DNA from: Desulfurococcaceae archaeon AG1
GTDB taxonomy: Archaea; Thermoproteota; Thermoprotei_A; Sulfolobales; AG1
Reading direction: 5' to 3'
Assembly: GCA_003116855.1 (NCBI GenBank)
Contig: BEWT01000011.1
Location: 1 to 64,000 of the forward strand
Length of the DNA stretch: 64,000 nucleotides
How positions within the stretch are numbered: position 1 is the first letter of the stretch; each line of letters starts with the position of its first letter. This document shows positions 7,668 to 16,005 of this stretch, piece after piece. The notes beneath the pieces are model-generated. The model was not told where the DNA came from, made no database searches, and worked only from the letters and a program-made list of their open reading frames with translations. The translations under genes were made by a program, and so were the position numbers.

Positions 7668-9818
7668 TTAGCTCCTAGCCCTACCCCTCAGGCTGATCAC
7701 GAGGGCCACGATCAGAACTACTGCTGCTATAAGCACTATAGCTGCTGTGGTTATCGAGTTCCACCCGCCCTGGGCTTCTGGCTTAGTTGTTGTGGTTATC
7801 TGGGCTTCTGGGGTTCTCGTTGTTATGGGGGTTGTTGTTTGCTCTTGATAGGTTGTTGTGCGTTGTGTTATCTCTCCGTGCTGTGTTGTCGTTACTGTTA
7901 TTGTTGGTGATTGCGTGGTCTCTGTCTTTGTTGTTATTGCTGTGGTTGTTGTTATCGGTGTTGTTACTGGTGTTGTGGTCTGCTCTCTAAACCTAATGGC
8001 TGTTGTCTTCTCGTCTGTGTTTCCGTAGAGATCATATGCTTTTACTATGAGGTTTGCTGCAACCGCGTCTACTTTATCAAATATGACCTGGTATGAGCTG
8101 TAATCCCAGCTTGGGAGGGCTTCGCCATAGATCTCTATAGAGCTTCCGTTTCTCGTGGTGATAACGAGTTTGGTCTCAACCCTATATACATAGGTGGAGC
8201 CGCTGGAGACCTTTATGCTTGCTATGATGGGATCCAGGTTGGGTCTTGGTCTTGGTGGGTTTATAGATATATCTACTATAGAGGGCTTTGCAGATATATC
8301 CATGTTTTTATCCCTCACCACTATGCCCTGGGCTCTATAGATCTCCTGGGCTTGTATTTTAACCACATATAGGGTTCTTATACCTCCATCCCCGCCCAGG
8401 ATCTCTATTCTGGATAGCGGGTCTATGTTTTGCCTCTTTCCATCATCGTATGTGATTCTCTCTATAACCACATCGCCCCTCTTGGGAGTCTCTACATAGA
8501 TATCCATGCTGCTTATCGAGAGGCCGAGGTCTCTCGAGATGTTTATAAATACTCCTGAGTAGAGATCCCCTTGCCAGTATCTTATCACAGCCTTCTCCAC
8601 ATTATAGCTATTCATCATGCTCTCAAGGCTGGTGCCAGGGGCTAGCCTTGGTATGACTGTCCCATTGTTATAGGCGTCTATCAGCCTGAAGGCGTTATAC
8701 TCGGATCTAGGGCCTCCCAGGGTTCCTGTGGTTATGAATATGGTTTTGTTCTTATAGATTACTATGGAGTCTTGATGCACATGCCCAGCGAGGACTGCTG
8801 ATACGTTATAGGTGTCAACGATCCTGAGGAACTCCCTAGCTATATCTTCGGCATTTGCCCATGATGCGTAGAAGAGGTTGCTCGGCACACTCGCGAGGGG
8901 CTGGTCTATATAAATCCCCCTAGCACTTGCTCTGAATACTGGGTGGTGGAACACAACTATCTTTGTTTTAGCATCGATATTGCTTCTCAGGATATTCTCG
9001 AGAAATACTAGCTGCGATTTATCTATAACACCTGTTGATGATGTGTCTAGACCTATTATTAGATAGCCCTCTATCCTTCTATACCAGGTTATCTTACCAA
9101 CACTGGGCTCGTATACCGAGGAGAATAGATCCGGGCTTATCCCCGAGCCATCATGATTCCCTGGAGCTGCTAGGAGGGGTTTGAGCAGCATCCTAACGCC
9201 CGCTCTGTAATACCTATAAAGCTCTGAATCCCCCGGCCTGTCTGAGGTGTCGCCTGTGTTGATAACTATATCGACATCACTCAGCGCGTTGGCTAGGAAA
9301 ACCGCGGAGGTGAGGGTCTGGAATGCCGTCCCCAGGGGTGTTGGTAGCAGCATATGGACATCGGATATATGCATTATCCCAAGCCTTGTGAGGCTCTTGT
9401 TATATAGATAAACACTCCTCTCGCTGATAAGCTGCGAGCCCTTGTTGCTAATGACAAGGCTGCATGGATACATAGACCCCTGCGGAATACTTGTCAGAGG
9501 GATTGTGAGGTTGATAATATGTTTATTACCATCCCTCGTATATCCAGATACTGTTAAGCTTATATTAGAGATCCTCCCCTCTATAGAGCAGGCTAGATAG
9601 GCTGAAAGACTAGTCTCATCAATAGATCCCGGTGGTCCCCTTAGCTCTGCAAGGAACCACGAGCCGGGCTTGAGGATCTGGGCGACAGAGTAGCTGGGAT
9701 CTATGATCTCTGGGCTCACAGAGAGTTGGGACGATGCTAGATAAGCTCCCGAGAGTATGGAGAGCACTGTTAATAAGCCTAGCAGTAAAGAGTACAGACT
9801 AGATCCCGATCTCCCCAT
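7668..9818 (-). CDS. Secreted, membrane-anchored calcineurin-like metallophosphoesterase
   Basis: 716 residues. The signal peptide (about 7-28) is followed by an N-terminal beta domain and a metallophosphoesterase core with all five blocks: DVH (SDVHMLL), GDTSD, GNHD, HHP and GHVH, spanning about 150-350. After a further beta-rich region comes a Thr/Pro-rich linker (about 620-685) and a single C-terminal membrane helix with a basic end (LRGRARS). So the enzyme is displayed outside the cell on a probably glycosylated stalk and releases phosphate from an extracellular ester. ATG 9818 follows GGGAGGT. It sits between an ABC permease and its probable binding protein, which suggests that hydrolysis and uptake are linked. 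Confidence 0.88.
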   Translation of the reverse strand: MGRSGSSLYSLLLGLLTVLSILSGAYLASSQLSVSPEIIDPSYSVAQILKPGSWFLAELRGPPGSIDETSLSAYLACSIEGRISNISLTVSGYTRDGNKHIINLTIPLTSIPQGSMYPCSLVISNKGSQLISERSVYLYNKSLTRLGIMHISDVHMLLPTPLGTAFQTLTSAVFLANALSDVDIVINTGDTSDRPGDSELYRYYRAGVRMLLKPLLAAPGNHDGSGISPDLFSSVYEPSVGKITWYRRIEGYLIIGLDTSSTGVIDKSQLVFLENILRSNIDAKTKIVVFHHPVFRASARGIYIDQPLASVPSNLFYASWANAEDIAREFLRIVDTYNVSAVLAGHVHQDSIVIYKNKTIFITTGTLGGPRSEYNAFRLIDAYNNGTVIPRLAPGTSLESMMNSYNVEKAVIRYWQGDLYSGVFINISRDLGLSISSMDIYVETPKRGDVVIERITYDDGKRQNIDPLSRIEILGGDGGIRTLYVVKIQAQEIYRAQGIVVRDKNMDISAKPSIVDISINPPRPRPNLDPIIASIKVSSGSTYVYRVETKLVITTRNGSSIEIYGEALPSWDYSSYQVIFDKVDAVAANLIVKAYDLYGNTDEKTTAIRFREQTTTPVTTPITTTTAITTKTETTQSPTITVTTTQHGEITQRTTTYQEQTTTPITTRTPEAQITTTTKPEAQGGWNSITTAAIVLIAAVVLIVALVISLRGRARS

Positions 9819-9998
9819 GAAGACCTCCCCGCAATAGTTAGGGCGGTCAGAATAATATATTACATAACCTATGGTGGGCTAGATAGCATCTCCGTGCTAT
9901 GATAGTGCTGGGCCGCTCTATATGGCCGGAAGCCAGTATTACCTTGAATGTGTTTATAAGCGGGAGGCCCCATATGCGTGGCATTTTTACCCTTGTAG

Positions 9999-11594
9999 GT
10001 GAGCAGATATTGGGTACCCTCTGTGAGCTATAGATATGCTCTCTCAAGAACCATGGCTATCTCGATCATAGTGATCGTTGCCATCGCCTTGATCGGAGCC
10101 GTTTCCGTGTTGATGTTAAGAGGACCAGCTGCTCCGGTGCAGACTACCCCAGCACCTACATATACGGTCACAACACCGCTTACTACTGCCACGCAGACGT
10201 ATCAACAAACAATAACCCAAACTACAGATGTTGTGATCGGGATCACCACCACACCTACCCCCCAGACTACTACGCAGGCCCAGCAGGGCATAGTTCTGAG
10301 GATTCTCTCGAGACATCCAACAAATATTCTCGATATGGCTAGGAACGCGTTTCTCAAAAGCGATCTTGCTAAGAGATACGGTATAGTTGATATAAGGACC
10401 GTGGTTGTAGATGCTACTGTCTGGCCTGATTTCATAAGGAGGGGTAATGCCGATGTCCTGTGGGGCGGGGGCCCCACGTTGTTTGATAGCCTCTATATCA
10501 ATAACCTTCTCGCTCCTCTAGACTCTGAGCTTGTTCTCAGCGTTGCTAGGGATATACCTGACAGGATTGGTGGGAGTCCTATGAAGAGGGTGGGGAGCGA
10601 TGGTAAGATCTACTGGATCGCTGCTGCTATATCCTCCTTCGGGATCACTATAAACAACGATGTTATAAAGCAGTTCAACCTCCCCGTACCAAGCACTTGG
10701 GAGGATCTGGGTAAGCCTGAGTATGGGACGACCCTCTATATGTATAAGAAACCCTCGGTAGCTATTGCACAGCTTAGTAGGAGCACATCGACAACCAGGA
10801 TGGCTGAGATAATACTCCAAGCCTATGGCTGGGAGAAGGGGTGGGAGGTGCTGGCATACATAGCGGCTAACTCTGACATAAAGTCTGGGAGTGAGGATGC
10901 TAGGAATGCTGTGATAAACGGCGAGGTCGCTGCAGCCCTCACCATAGATTTCTACGGCTATACAGCTATGAATCAGAACCCTGCTACGAGATATATTGTT
11001 CCAGAGGGGGCTACGGTAATCAATGGAGATCCTATAGCTATGGCCTATAACACGAGATACAAGGAGGCTGCACAGGCATTCATAGCCTGGGTTCTCTCGC
11101 CAGAGGGTCAGAAGATATGGCTCGACCCAAGCATAAACAGGATGCCAGCCAACCCCAAGGTTTTCGACACTCCCGAGGGTGCTAAGAGACCTGATCTGAA
11201 GAATTCCTACCAGCAGACGCTGAGCCTTAGAAGCATTAACTTCAGCGATGACGAGGCGCTGAGCTATGAGACGGCTATACAGGTCTATTTCGACGGAGCC
11301 TTCGTGGATCCGCCTAGCTTCAAGCTAGCCTGGCAAGCCCTTGTGGCAAAGCTCTTGAGGGATAAGACAATAACGAGGGAACATTTCCAAGAGCTTGCTA
11401 CCAAATATATAGGCAGCCCGCTTGAATTCACAGACCCGGTGAGTGGTCAGAAAATAGTGTTCACTAAGGAGAACGCCCAGAAGATCAACTCCTTGCTCAA
11501 GGATCAGAGCCTTATAGATACCTACAGGGCTGCGATAGCCAAGGCTGCTGAGAGCAGGTACCAAGAGCTACTAAAAATCCTATCAAGCATGTGA
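9999..11594 (+). CDS. ABC transporter solute-binding protein (family 1, AfuA/ThiB-like)
   Basis: About 510-530 residues. A hydrophobic N-terminal segment (AISIIVIVAIALIGAVSVLML) and a Thr/Pro/Gln-rich linker (about 45-95) tether an extracellular binding domain of the iron/thiamine/phosphonate class (WGGGPTLFDSL near 155, WEDLGKPEYG near 235, AFIAWVLSPEGQKIW near 365). The start is uncertain: GTG 9999 opens the frame, GTG 10023 gives MSYRYALSRT, which matches the N terminus of the sugar-binding protein of this same window (ALSKR), and ATG 10053 is also possible. A TATA box TTTATAAG at 9953-9960 predicts transcription from about 9985. Probably the partner of the fused permease at 5.4-7.2 kb. 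Confidence 0.82.
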   Translation: MSRYWVPSVSYRYALSRTMAISIIVIVAIALIGAVSVLMLRGPAAPVQTTPAPTYTVTTPLTTATQTYQQTITQTTDVVIGITTTPTPQTTTQAQQGIVLRILSRHPTNILDMARNAFLKSDLAKRYGIVDIRTVVVDATVWPDFIRRGNADVLWGGGPTLFDSLYINNLLAPLDSELVLSVARDIPDRIGGSPMKRVGSDGKIYWIAAAISSFGITINNDVIKQFNLPVPSTWEDLGKPEYGTTLYMYKKPSVAIAQLSRSTSTTRMAEIILQAYGWEKGWEVLAYIAANSDIKSGSEDARNAVINGEVAAALTIDFYGYTAMNQNPATRYIVPEGATVINGDPIAMAYNTRYKEAAQAFIAWVLSPEGQKIWLDPSINRMPANPKVFDTPEGAKRPDLKNSYQQTLSLRSINFSDDEALSYETAIQVYFDGAFVDPPSFKLAWQALVAKLLRDKTITREHFQELATKYIGSPLEFTDPVSGQKIVFTKENAQKINSLLKDQSLIDTYRAAIAKAAESRYQELLKILSSM

Positions 11595-11755
11595 GGATAG
11601 CTAGTAGGCTATGATGAAATCAGTTCCTCGGTGCTGGGTAGTATGGATTAGGAATAAATTGTTTTTTATAGGTATCGGAGGTATTTCACGTTTTTATATA
11701 GAAGACGCCTTGTATTTATATTCTGTTTAACAAATATTTCTCGGGGGTGTTATAG

Positions 11756-13087
11756 GTGGTGAGGAGCAGTTTCAGGTTAGTTGTATCGCTAGCCCTGATC
11801 CTTGCTCTGGCCGCTACCGTGTTATCGATCTACGGGGCCCTGCCAGCTAGATCTGCTGTTGGGTATGTAGTAGTTGTAGACCTAGCCCATGGCGAGTCGC
11901 CGAAGGGCCTCGATATACTTGCTAAAACTCTATATGATGGCGAGGTCTATGTGCTTCTATCATCGGAGAAGGATCTAGCAAAGCTTGACCCTGTGTCCAG
12001 AAGCCTTATATCGGGCTACCTTATAGGGACTTTTGATAAGATGACAACACCTGATGGGAAGACCGTTACTCTCACATCTCTCCTAACAGATCTTCTCATA
12101 ATACCCCAGCCCACTAAGGAGTTCACAGCAGAGGAGATACAGGCTATAAAGAACTATCTAGACACCCGTGGCAAAGCCATATGGCTTGCTGGGGATAGCG
12201 ACTATCCCCCTGGCGAGACCTCTATAGCGATCGTTAACAAGATCCTCGAGGCCTTGGGGAGCAACCTGGCCCTCGACTATGTCTCACTAGAGGATCCTGT
12301 GTCAAACGCTCAGGCACCATACAGGGTTGTTGCCCTGGTCAAACCGCCCCAGAGCCTCTCCTTCCTAGGCTTCGGGGCTGAGAAGATATTAATGCACGGC
12401 CCGGGCGTTGTTGCATATAGAGACCTAGCTACAGGCTCGTGGAGTGCTATAAAGCCAGACAACGTTCCACGAGGTATAAGCGTTATAGCCTGGTCATCGC
12501 CCAACGGCAAGATCGTTGAGAACACAGCCCCGCCCAGGGGTCTTCTAGGACAGGCTTATACCGCTGGCGACACCGGATCCTTCCCCATGGTTGCTGCTCA
12601 GGTCGTGGGGAACGCGACAATAATAGTATCGTCTGAAAGCCCCATTGGCGACTACCAGCCTGGGATAACTGCTCAGTACTATGGTGTTATGCTCGATGGC
12701 CCTAGGTTTGTTAGAAACATGGTTCTCTGGGCTACTGGGTATATGGGTGAGCTCAAATATGTTGTCTCGACAGAGAAGAGGGTGAGGGATCTTGAGGCAA
12801 GCCTATCGAACGCGATGTCTATGATAAAGGATCTTGACTCAAAGATCTCACAGCTATCAGGACAGCTCAGCTCCCAGGCAAACCAACTGGGATCCAGGAT
12901 CAATGATGTCTCCAACAAGGTCTCGAGCCTTGAGAATAGGGTGAACAGTCTTAGCAGTGATCTCAGTAATAGTGTCAACAGCCTCGACTCAAAGATCTCG
13001 GGAAGCCTCAACATGATCTACGCGGCACTAGGCCTCGCAGTCATAGGCCTCATAGCAGGAGCCGTAGCTCTTATCAGGAGCAGGTAG
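11756..13087 (+). CDS. Surface protein with coiled-coil stalk and C-terminal membrane anchor
   Basis: 443 residues. A signal peptide (about 6-33) is followed by an alpha/beta domain of about 300 residues (VVVVDLAHGESPKGLDILAKTL; IIPQPTKEFTAEEIQAIKNYL; GKAIWLAGDSDY) resembling the DUF4350/glutamine-amidotransferase-like fold found next to transport genes. A coiled coil (about 335-415, with repeats such as LSSQANQLGSRINDVSNKV) then leads to a membrane helix (MIYAALGLAVIGLIAGAVALI) and RSR. The layout resembles S-layer stalk proteins such as SlaB. It follows the binding-protein gene in the same direction with 160 bp between and a GGGGGTG element before the GTG start. Role inferred: scaffold or accessory of a surface uptake complex. 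Confidence 0.7.
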   Translation: MVRSSFRLVVSLALILALAATVLSIYGALPARSAVGYVVVVDLAHGESPKGLDILAKTLYDGEVYVLLSSEKDLAKLDPVSRSLISGYLIGTFDKMTTPDGKTVTLTSLLTDLLIIPQPTKEFTAEEIQAIKNYLDTRGKAIWLAGDSDYPPGETSIAIVNKILEALGSNLALDYVSLEDPVSNAQAPYRVVALVKPPQSLSFLGFGAEKILMHGPGVVAYRDLATGSWSAIKPDNVPRGISVIAWSSPNGKIVENTAPPRGLLGQAYTAGDTGSFPMVAAQVVGNATIIVSSESPIGDYQPGITAQYYGVMLDGPRFVRNMVLWATGYMGELKYVVSTEKRVRDLEASLSNAMSMIKDLDSKISQLSGQLSSQANQLGSRINDVSNKVSSLENRVNSLSSDLSNSVNSLDSKISGSLNMIYAALGLAVIGLIAGAVALIRSR

Positions 13088-13173
13088 TTTTCTCCAGCTC
13101 TATATAATAGATTTTTGAAAATAACGAGCCTTACCATACCAAGATCCCCTTAGAATCCGTGTTTACTGTTTAT

Positions 13174-13440
13174 CCGTTTGTCCCTGGATGTTAATCCCAA
13201 TCACTTTATCTTCTCATGGTCAATCCAGGGGCTTCCACCTCAGCCCGCAGGGCCTCTAGCCCTGCAGGGTCATGGGCTGCCGTCGAGTCAAAGGGCACGC
13301 GGCTCCCATCTAGGTTGAGCCCTGGATGGCTTGGAGCGCTGCTCCCATCGCCGCCCGAGACCTGTGTGGGGGGACCCGCATCGAGAACCCCTTTCAAAGC
13401 TTATAGATACATCCTACGAGTATCAAAAAGAAAACAGCCC
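13174..13440 (-). mobile_element. TnpB-element relic A (internally deleted, both ends kept)
   Basis: On the minus strand, 13397-13206 still encodes the C-terminal tail of TnpB (GGDGSSAPSHPG, then DGSRVPFDSTAAHDP). It is followed by the 3' end shared with the complete element at 44520: CCGTTTGTCCCTGGAT at 13174-13189 and a matching inverted CCAGGGG segment near 13233. On the other side, AAAAAGAAAACAGCCC at 13425-13440 is identical to 45975-45990 upstream of the intact tnpB. About 1.2 kb of tnpB has been lost between the ends, so it is a 267-bp MITE-like derivative that needs a transposase in trans. Confidence 0.8.
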
Positions 13441-13616
13441 AGATATTCATTGATATTCTTTATTTTTCTTCTAGATCCTAAGGATTAAATGGATGGGATG
13501 ATAAAGAAAACCTGTGGCTAGATATAATCTATGGTTATAGAAGGGTCGAAAAACGTGGGGATATGTGGGCTGGTTTCTATAGGAAGATTTAATAAGACTG
13601 GGAGTAATATACTTCG

Positions 13617-14915
13617 GTGTCCACTATACGGATAGCTGTATTTATGGTCGCATCCCTCCTCTCGGATATTCAGAGAAGGTATGCTGAGGAGATGTATGAG
13701 GAGGTTAGGAAGAGGCTCTCATCCATAGGAGATTCATTCGAGTTCTCGCCCCTGATAACAAGCGCTGACCATGCTGAGCTAATGGCACGCAGGTATAGGG
13801 ATTGGGTCGATGGAGGAGTAGTTGTTGTATGGAGCGGTGGTACTGATAGAATGATCTATAGGGTTGGTAGGGAGTTTGGAAAACCCCTCCTGGTCTATGC
13901 CCATCCGGGTCATAATTCTCTAGCATCTGTTAGGGAGGCTGTGGCAGCCCTGAGATACGATGGTGTGGAGGTTGGTGTGAGCTATGGCGATGTACCAGAG
14001 GTTAGTGAGAAAGTCTCACCATTCATCAGTGTTCTGAGGGCTTTTGTAACGCTCCCAGGATCGAGGTTTGCCCAGATCGGTGAGCAGGAGCCATGGCTCC
14101 TGATTAGAAGGTCACCAGAGACCCTGAGGAAAAGGCTTGGGCTTGAGATGGTTAAGATCAGGTGGGAGGAGATGTTCGATATAGCTTTGAAAGCAGATGC
14201 TAGGGAGGTTGGTGAGAAGATCGCGTGGCTTAAAAACACGTTTGGGAAGGTGGATAGGAGTGACGATGATCTTGAGAAAGCCGTGAGGCTATATATAGGT
14301 ATGAGGGAGCTTGTTAAGAAATACTCTATATCCTCAGCAGCCGTTGAGGCCAGAGACATGCTTGACCTCTCCCTCAGGGATTGGGGCCCGTATCTAGGAG
14401 TAGCCCTTCTAAGCGATGACGGAATCCCCTCGGACTATGAGGGTGAGCATGATGCTGTGATAACAAAGCTAATAATACACCGCATGGTTGGGAGGGCATC
14501 GTTTATGGCTAACATAACAAGGATCAATGAGAGTGCCAATACAGCCGTGTTCTCCCACTGCACAGTACCAATATCAATGATAGATCCCAAGGCATCCGTG
14601 CTCCTCTCATACTACGAGACAGATAGAACAGTAGCTATAAGGGGTAAGATGAGAGAAGGCGAGACAGTCACGTTCGCAAGGATAGGTGGCAAGGATCTCG
14701 ACAAAATATTCTTCGGAACAGGGGTTATCGTGAACGGAGATCTCGGGAGAAAAGACCTCTGCAGAACACAGATCGAGGTGAAGGTTAATGGCAAGGTAAG
14801 GGATATCATAGACAAAGCCCTAGGCAACCACACAGTAGTGGTTTACGGCGATCTAAGAGAGCACTTCAGACTATTCAGCAAATTCTCATCACTCGAGCCT
14901 ATAGAGATCTCCTAA
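13617..14915 (+). CDS. L-fucose/L-arabinose isomerase-family protein
   Basis: 432 residues with the two-domain layout of FucI/AraA-like isomerases: an N-terminal Rossmann-like part (VVVVWSGGTDRMIYRV, VYAHPGHNSLASVREAVAAL) and a C-terminal part with GVALLSDDGIPSDYEGEHDA and a metal-binding-type histidine in FSHCTVPISM near residue 320. Members of this group lack close similarity to characterised FucI, so aldose-ketose isomerase activity is inference and the substrate is unknown. GTG start at 13617, with no clear Shine-Dalgarno. Monocistronic; the nearest downstream gene is convergent. Confidence 0.68.
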   Translation: MSTIRIAVFMVASLLSDIQRRYAEEMYEEVRKRLSSIGDSFEFSPLITSADHAELMARRYRDWVDGGVVVVWSGGTDRMIYRVGREFGKPLLVYAHPGHNSLASVREAVAALRYDGVEVGVSYGDVPEVSEKVSPFISVLRAFVTLPGSRFAQIGEQEPWLLIRRSPETLRKRLGLEMVKIRWEEMFDIALKADAREVGEKIAWLKNTFGKVDRSDDDLEKAVRLYIGMRELVKKYSISSAAVEARDMLDLSLRDWGPYLGVALLSDDGIPSDYEGEHDAVITKLIIHRMVGRASFMANITRINESANTAVFSHCTVPISMIDPKASVLLSYYETDRTVAIRGKMREGETVTFARIGGKDLDKIFFGTGVIVNGDLGRKDLCRTQIEVKVNGKVRDIIDKALGNHTVVVYGDLREHFRLFSKFSSLEPIEIS

Positions 14916-14937
14916 CCTAGCCTGACCCTTGGAATCC

Positions 14938-15759
14938 TCAGACCTCTTTCTCCATCCTCCTCTTAAGCTCTGCTACAAGAACATTTATCACATTATCCCT
15001 CAGGCTATCAAGGCTCCTCTTAATATAGTCTATATCATCCTCCACCTTTTTAAGCCTTGCATTTATACTCTCTATCTTCTCTGCCACCAGCTTGTCTCTG
15101 TTATCAATCCTCTCACCCAAGCTTTCTTCAACACTATTGATTCTCTCATTAAGACTTTTCTCAACGTTATTAATCCTTTCATTAAGGTTTTTCTCGGTAT
15201 TACTGATTCTATCTGTAAGACTTTTCTCAACGTTATTAATCCTTTCGCCAAGATCTTTCTCAACATTGTCAATCCTTTCGTTGAGGCTTTTTTCAACGTT
15301 GTTGATCCTTTCGTTGAGGCTTTTCTCGATGCTGTCAATTCTATCTGTAAGGCTTTTTTCAATACTGCTGATTCTCTCACTTAAGCTTTTTTCTACATTA
15401 CTGATTCTCTCACTTAAGCTTTTTTCAACACTATTGATCCTTTCATTTAGGTTTTTCTCAACATTGTCAATCCTTTCGTTGAGGCTTTTTTCAACGTTGT
15501 TGATCCTTTCGCTGAGGTTTTTCTCTATGTTGTTAATTCTTTCATTAAGACCTTTCTCAACGTTATTAATTCTTTCGCTTAGGCTTTTCTCAACACTACT
15601 TATCCTCTCATTCATAATGGATCTGGTATAGTCTATCATAAGTATCCCAACCTCCCAGTCGCTCAGCCTCTTACCTTTGGAGGCCTTCTCAACGATACGT
15701 TTAACATATTCTGCCAGGACGCTCTCGATAATCGACTTGGCAACAGATTCAGCCAACAC
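14938..15759 (-). CDS. Coiled-coil protein with 11-residue repeats, paralogue B
   Basis: 273 residues. N-terminal cap SVLAEYVKRIV (13-23) and LSDWEVG (32-38), then 15 near-identical 11-residue units of type RINNVEKSLNE covering residues 52-216, two decayed units, and a C-terminal cap (DDIDYIKRSLDSLRDNVINVL) ending RMEKEV. Both caps match the protein at 656-1297. The gene differs from that paralogue mostly in repeat number and in much higher repeat uniformity, which points to recent expansion by unequal recombination. No signal peptide or membrane helix. Function unknown. The nearly repeat-perfect DNA generates long hydrophobic shadow ORFs on the other strand which are not genes. Confidence 0.8.
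   Translation of the reverse strand: MLAESVAKSIIESVLAEYVKRIVEKASKGKRLSDWEVGILMIDYTRSIMNERISSVEKSLSERINNVEKGLNERINNIEKNLSERINNVEKSLNERIDNVEKNLNERINSVEKSLSERISNVEKSLSERISSIEKSLTDRIDSIEKSLNERINNVEKSLNERIDNVEKDLGERINNVEKSLTDRISNTEKNLNERINNVEKSLNERINSVEESLGERIDNRDKLVAEKIESINARLKKVEDDIDYIKRSLDSLRDNVINVLVAELKRRMEKEV
15112..15606. repeat. 33-bp tandem repeat array (15 units) inside coiled-coil gene
   Basis: Fifteen consecutive 33-bp units encode residues 52-216 of the coiled-coil protein. Each unit contains variants of CTTTTCTCAACGTTATTAAT on the plus strand. The register is exact, with no indels breaking the 33-bp period, so selection keeps the 11-residue reading frame. Substitutions cluster at the third and fourth residue of the unit (NN, DN, SS, SN) and at the Ser/Asn before the last Leu. 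Confidence 0.88.
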
Positions 15760-16005
15760 CTATGCCTCACAATATATGAGCCCAAGGATAAAAATAAGTA
15801 TCGAGATAGCTATTGAGCTGTGAAGATAACCATAGATCCAAGCTAGAATCCCTGTTATGTATCCCATATAAGATCGTAGGTAGAGATCTTCTAACGATTC
15901 TATGGGTAGGTAATTGGTGTTAGGGTTTGTAATAGATACAGGCGGCTCTGAGGATCTTCATGCTTGTTATTATCGATACCCAAGATCTCGTGTGGAGTTG
16001 AGATG

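Noticed and set aside
15112-15606. CRISPR array
   Set aside because: The period is 33 bp with no spacers, the units are diverged coding repeats in frame, and there are no cas genes.
15092-15631. Long hydrophobic ORF (LFSTLLILSL repeats) opposite the coiled-coil gene
   Set aside because: It is the antisense shadow of the 33-bp repeat array; the minus-strand protein has conserved caps and a paralogue, and the plus-strand frame has neither.
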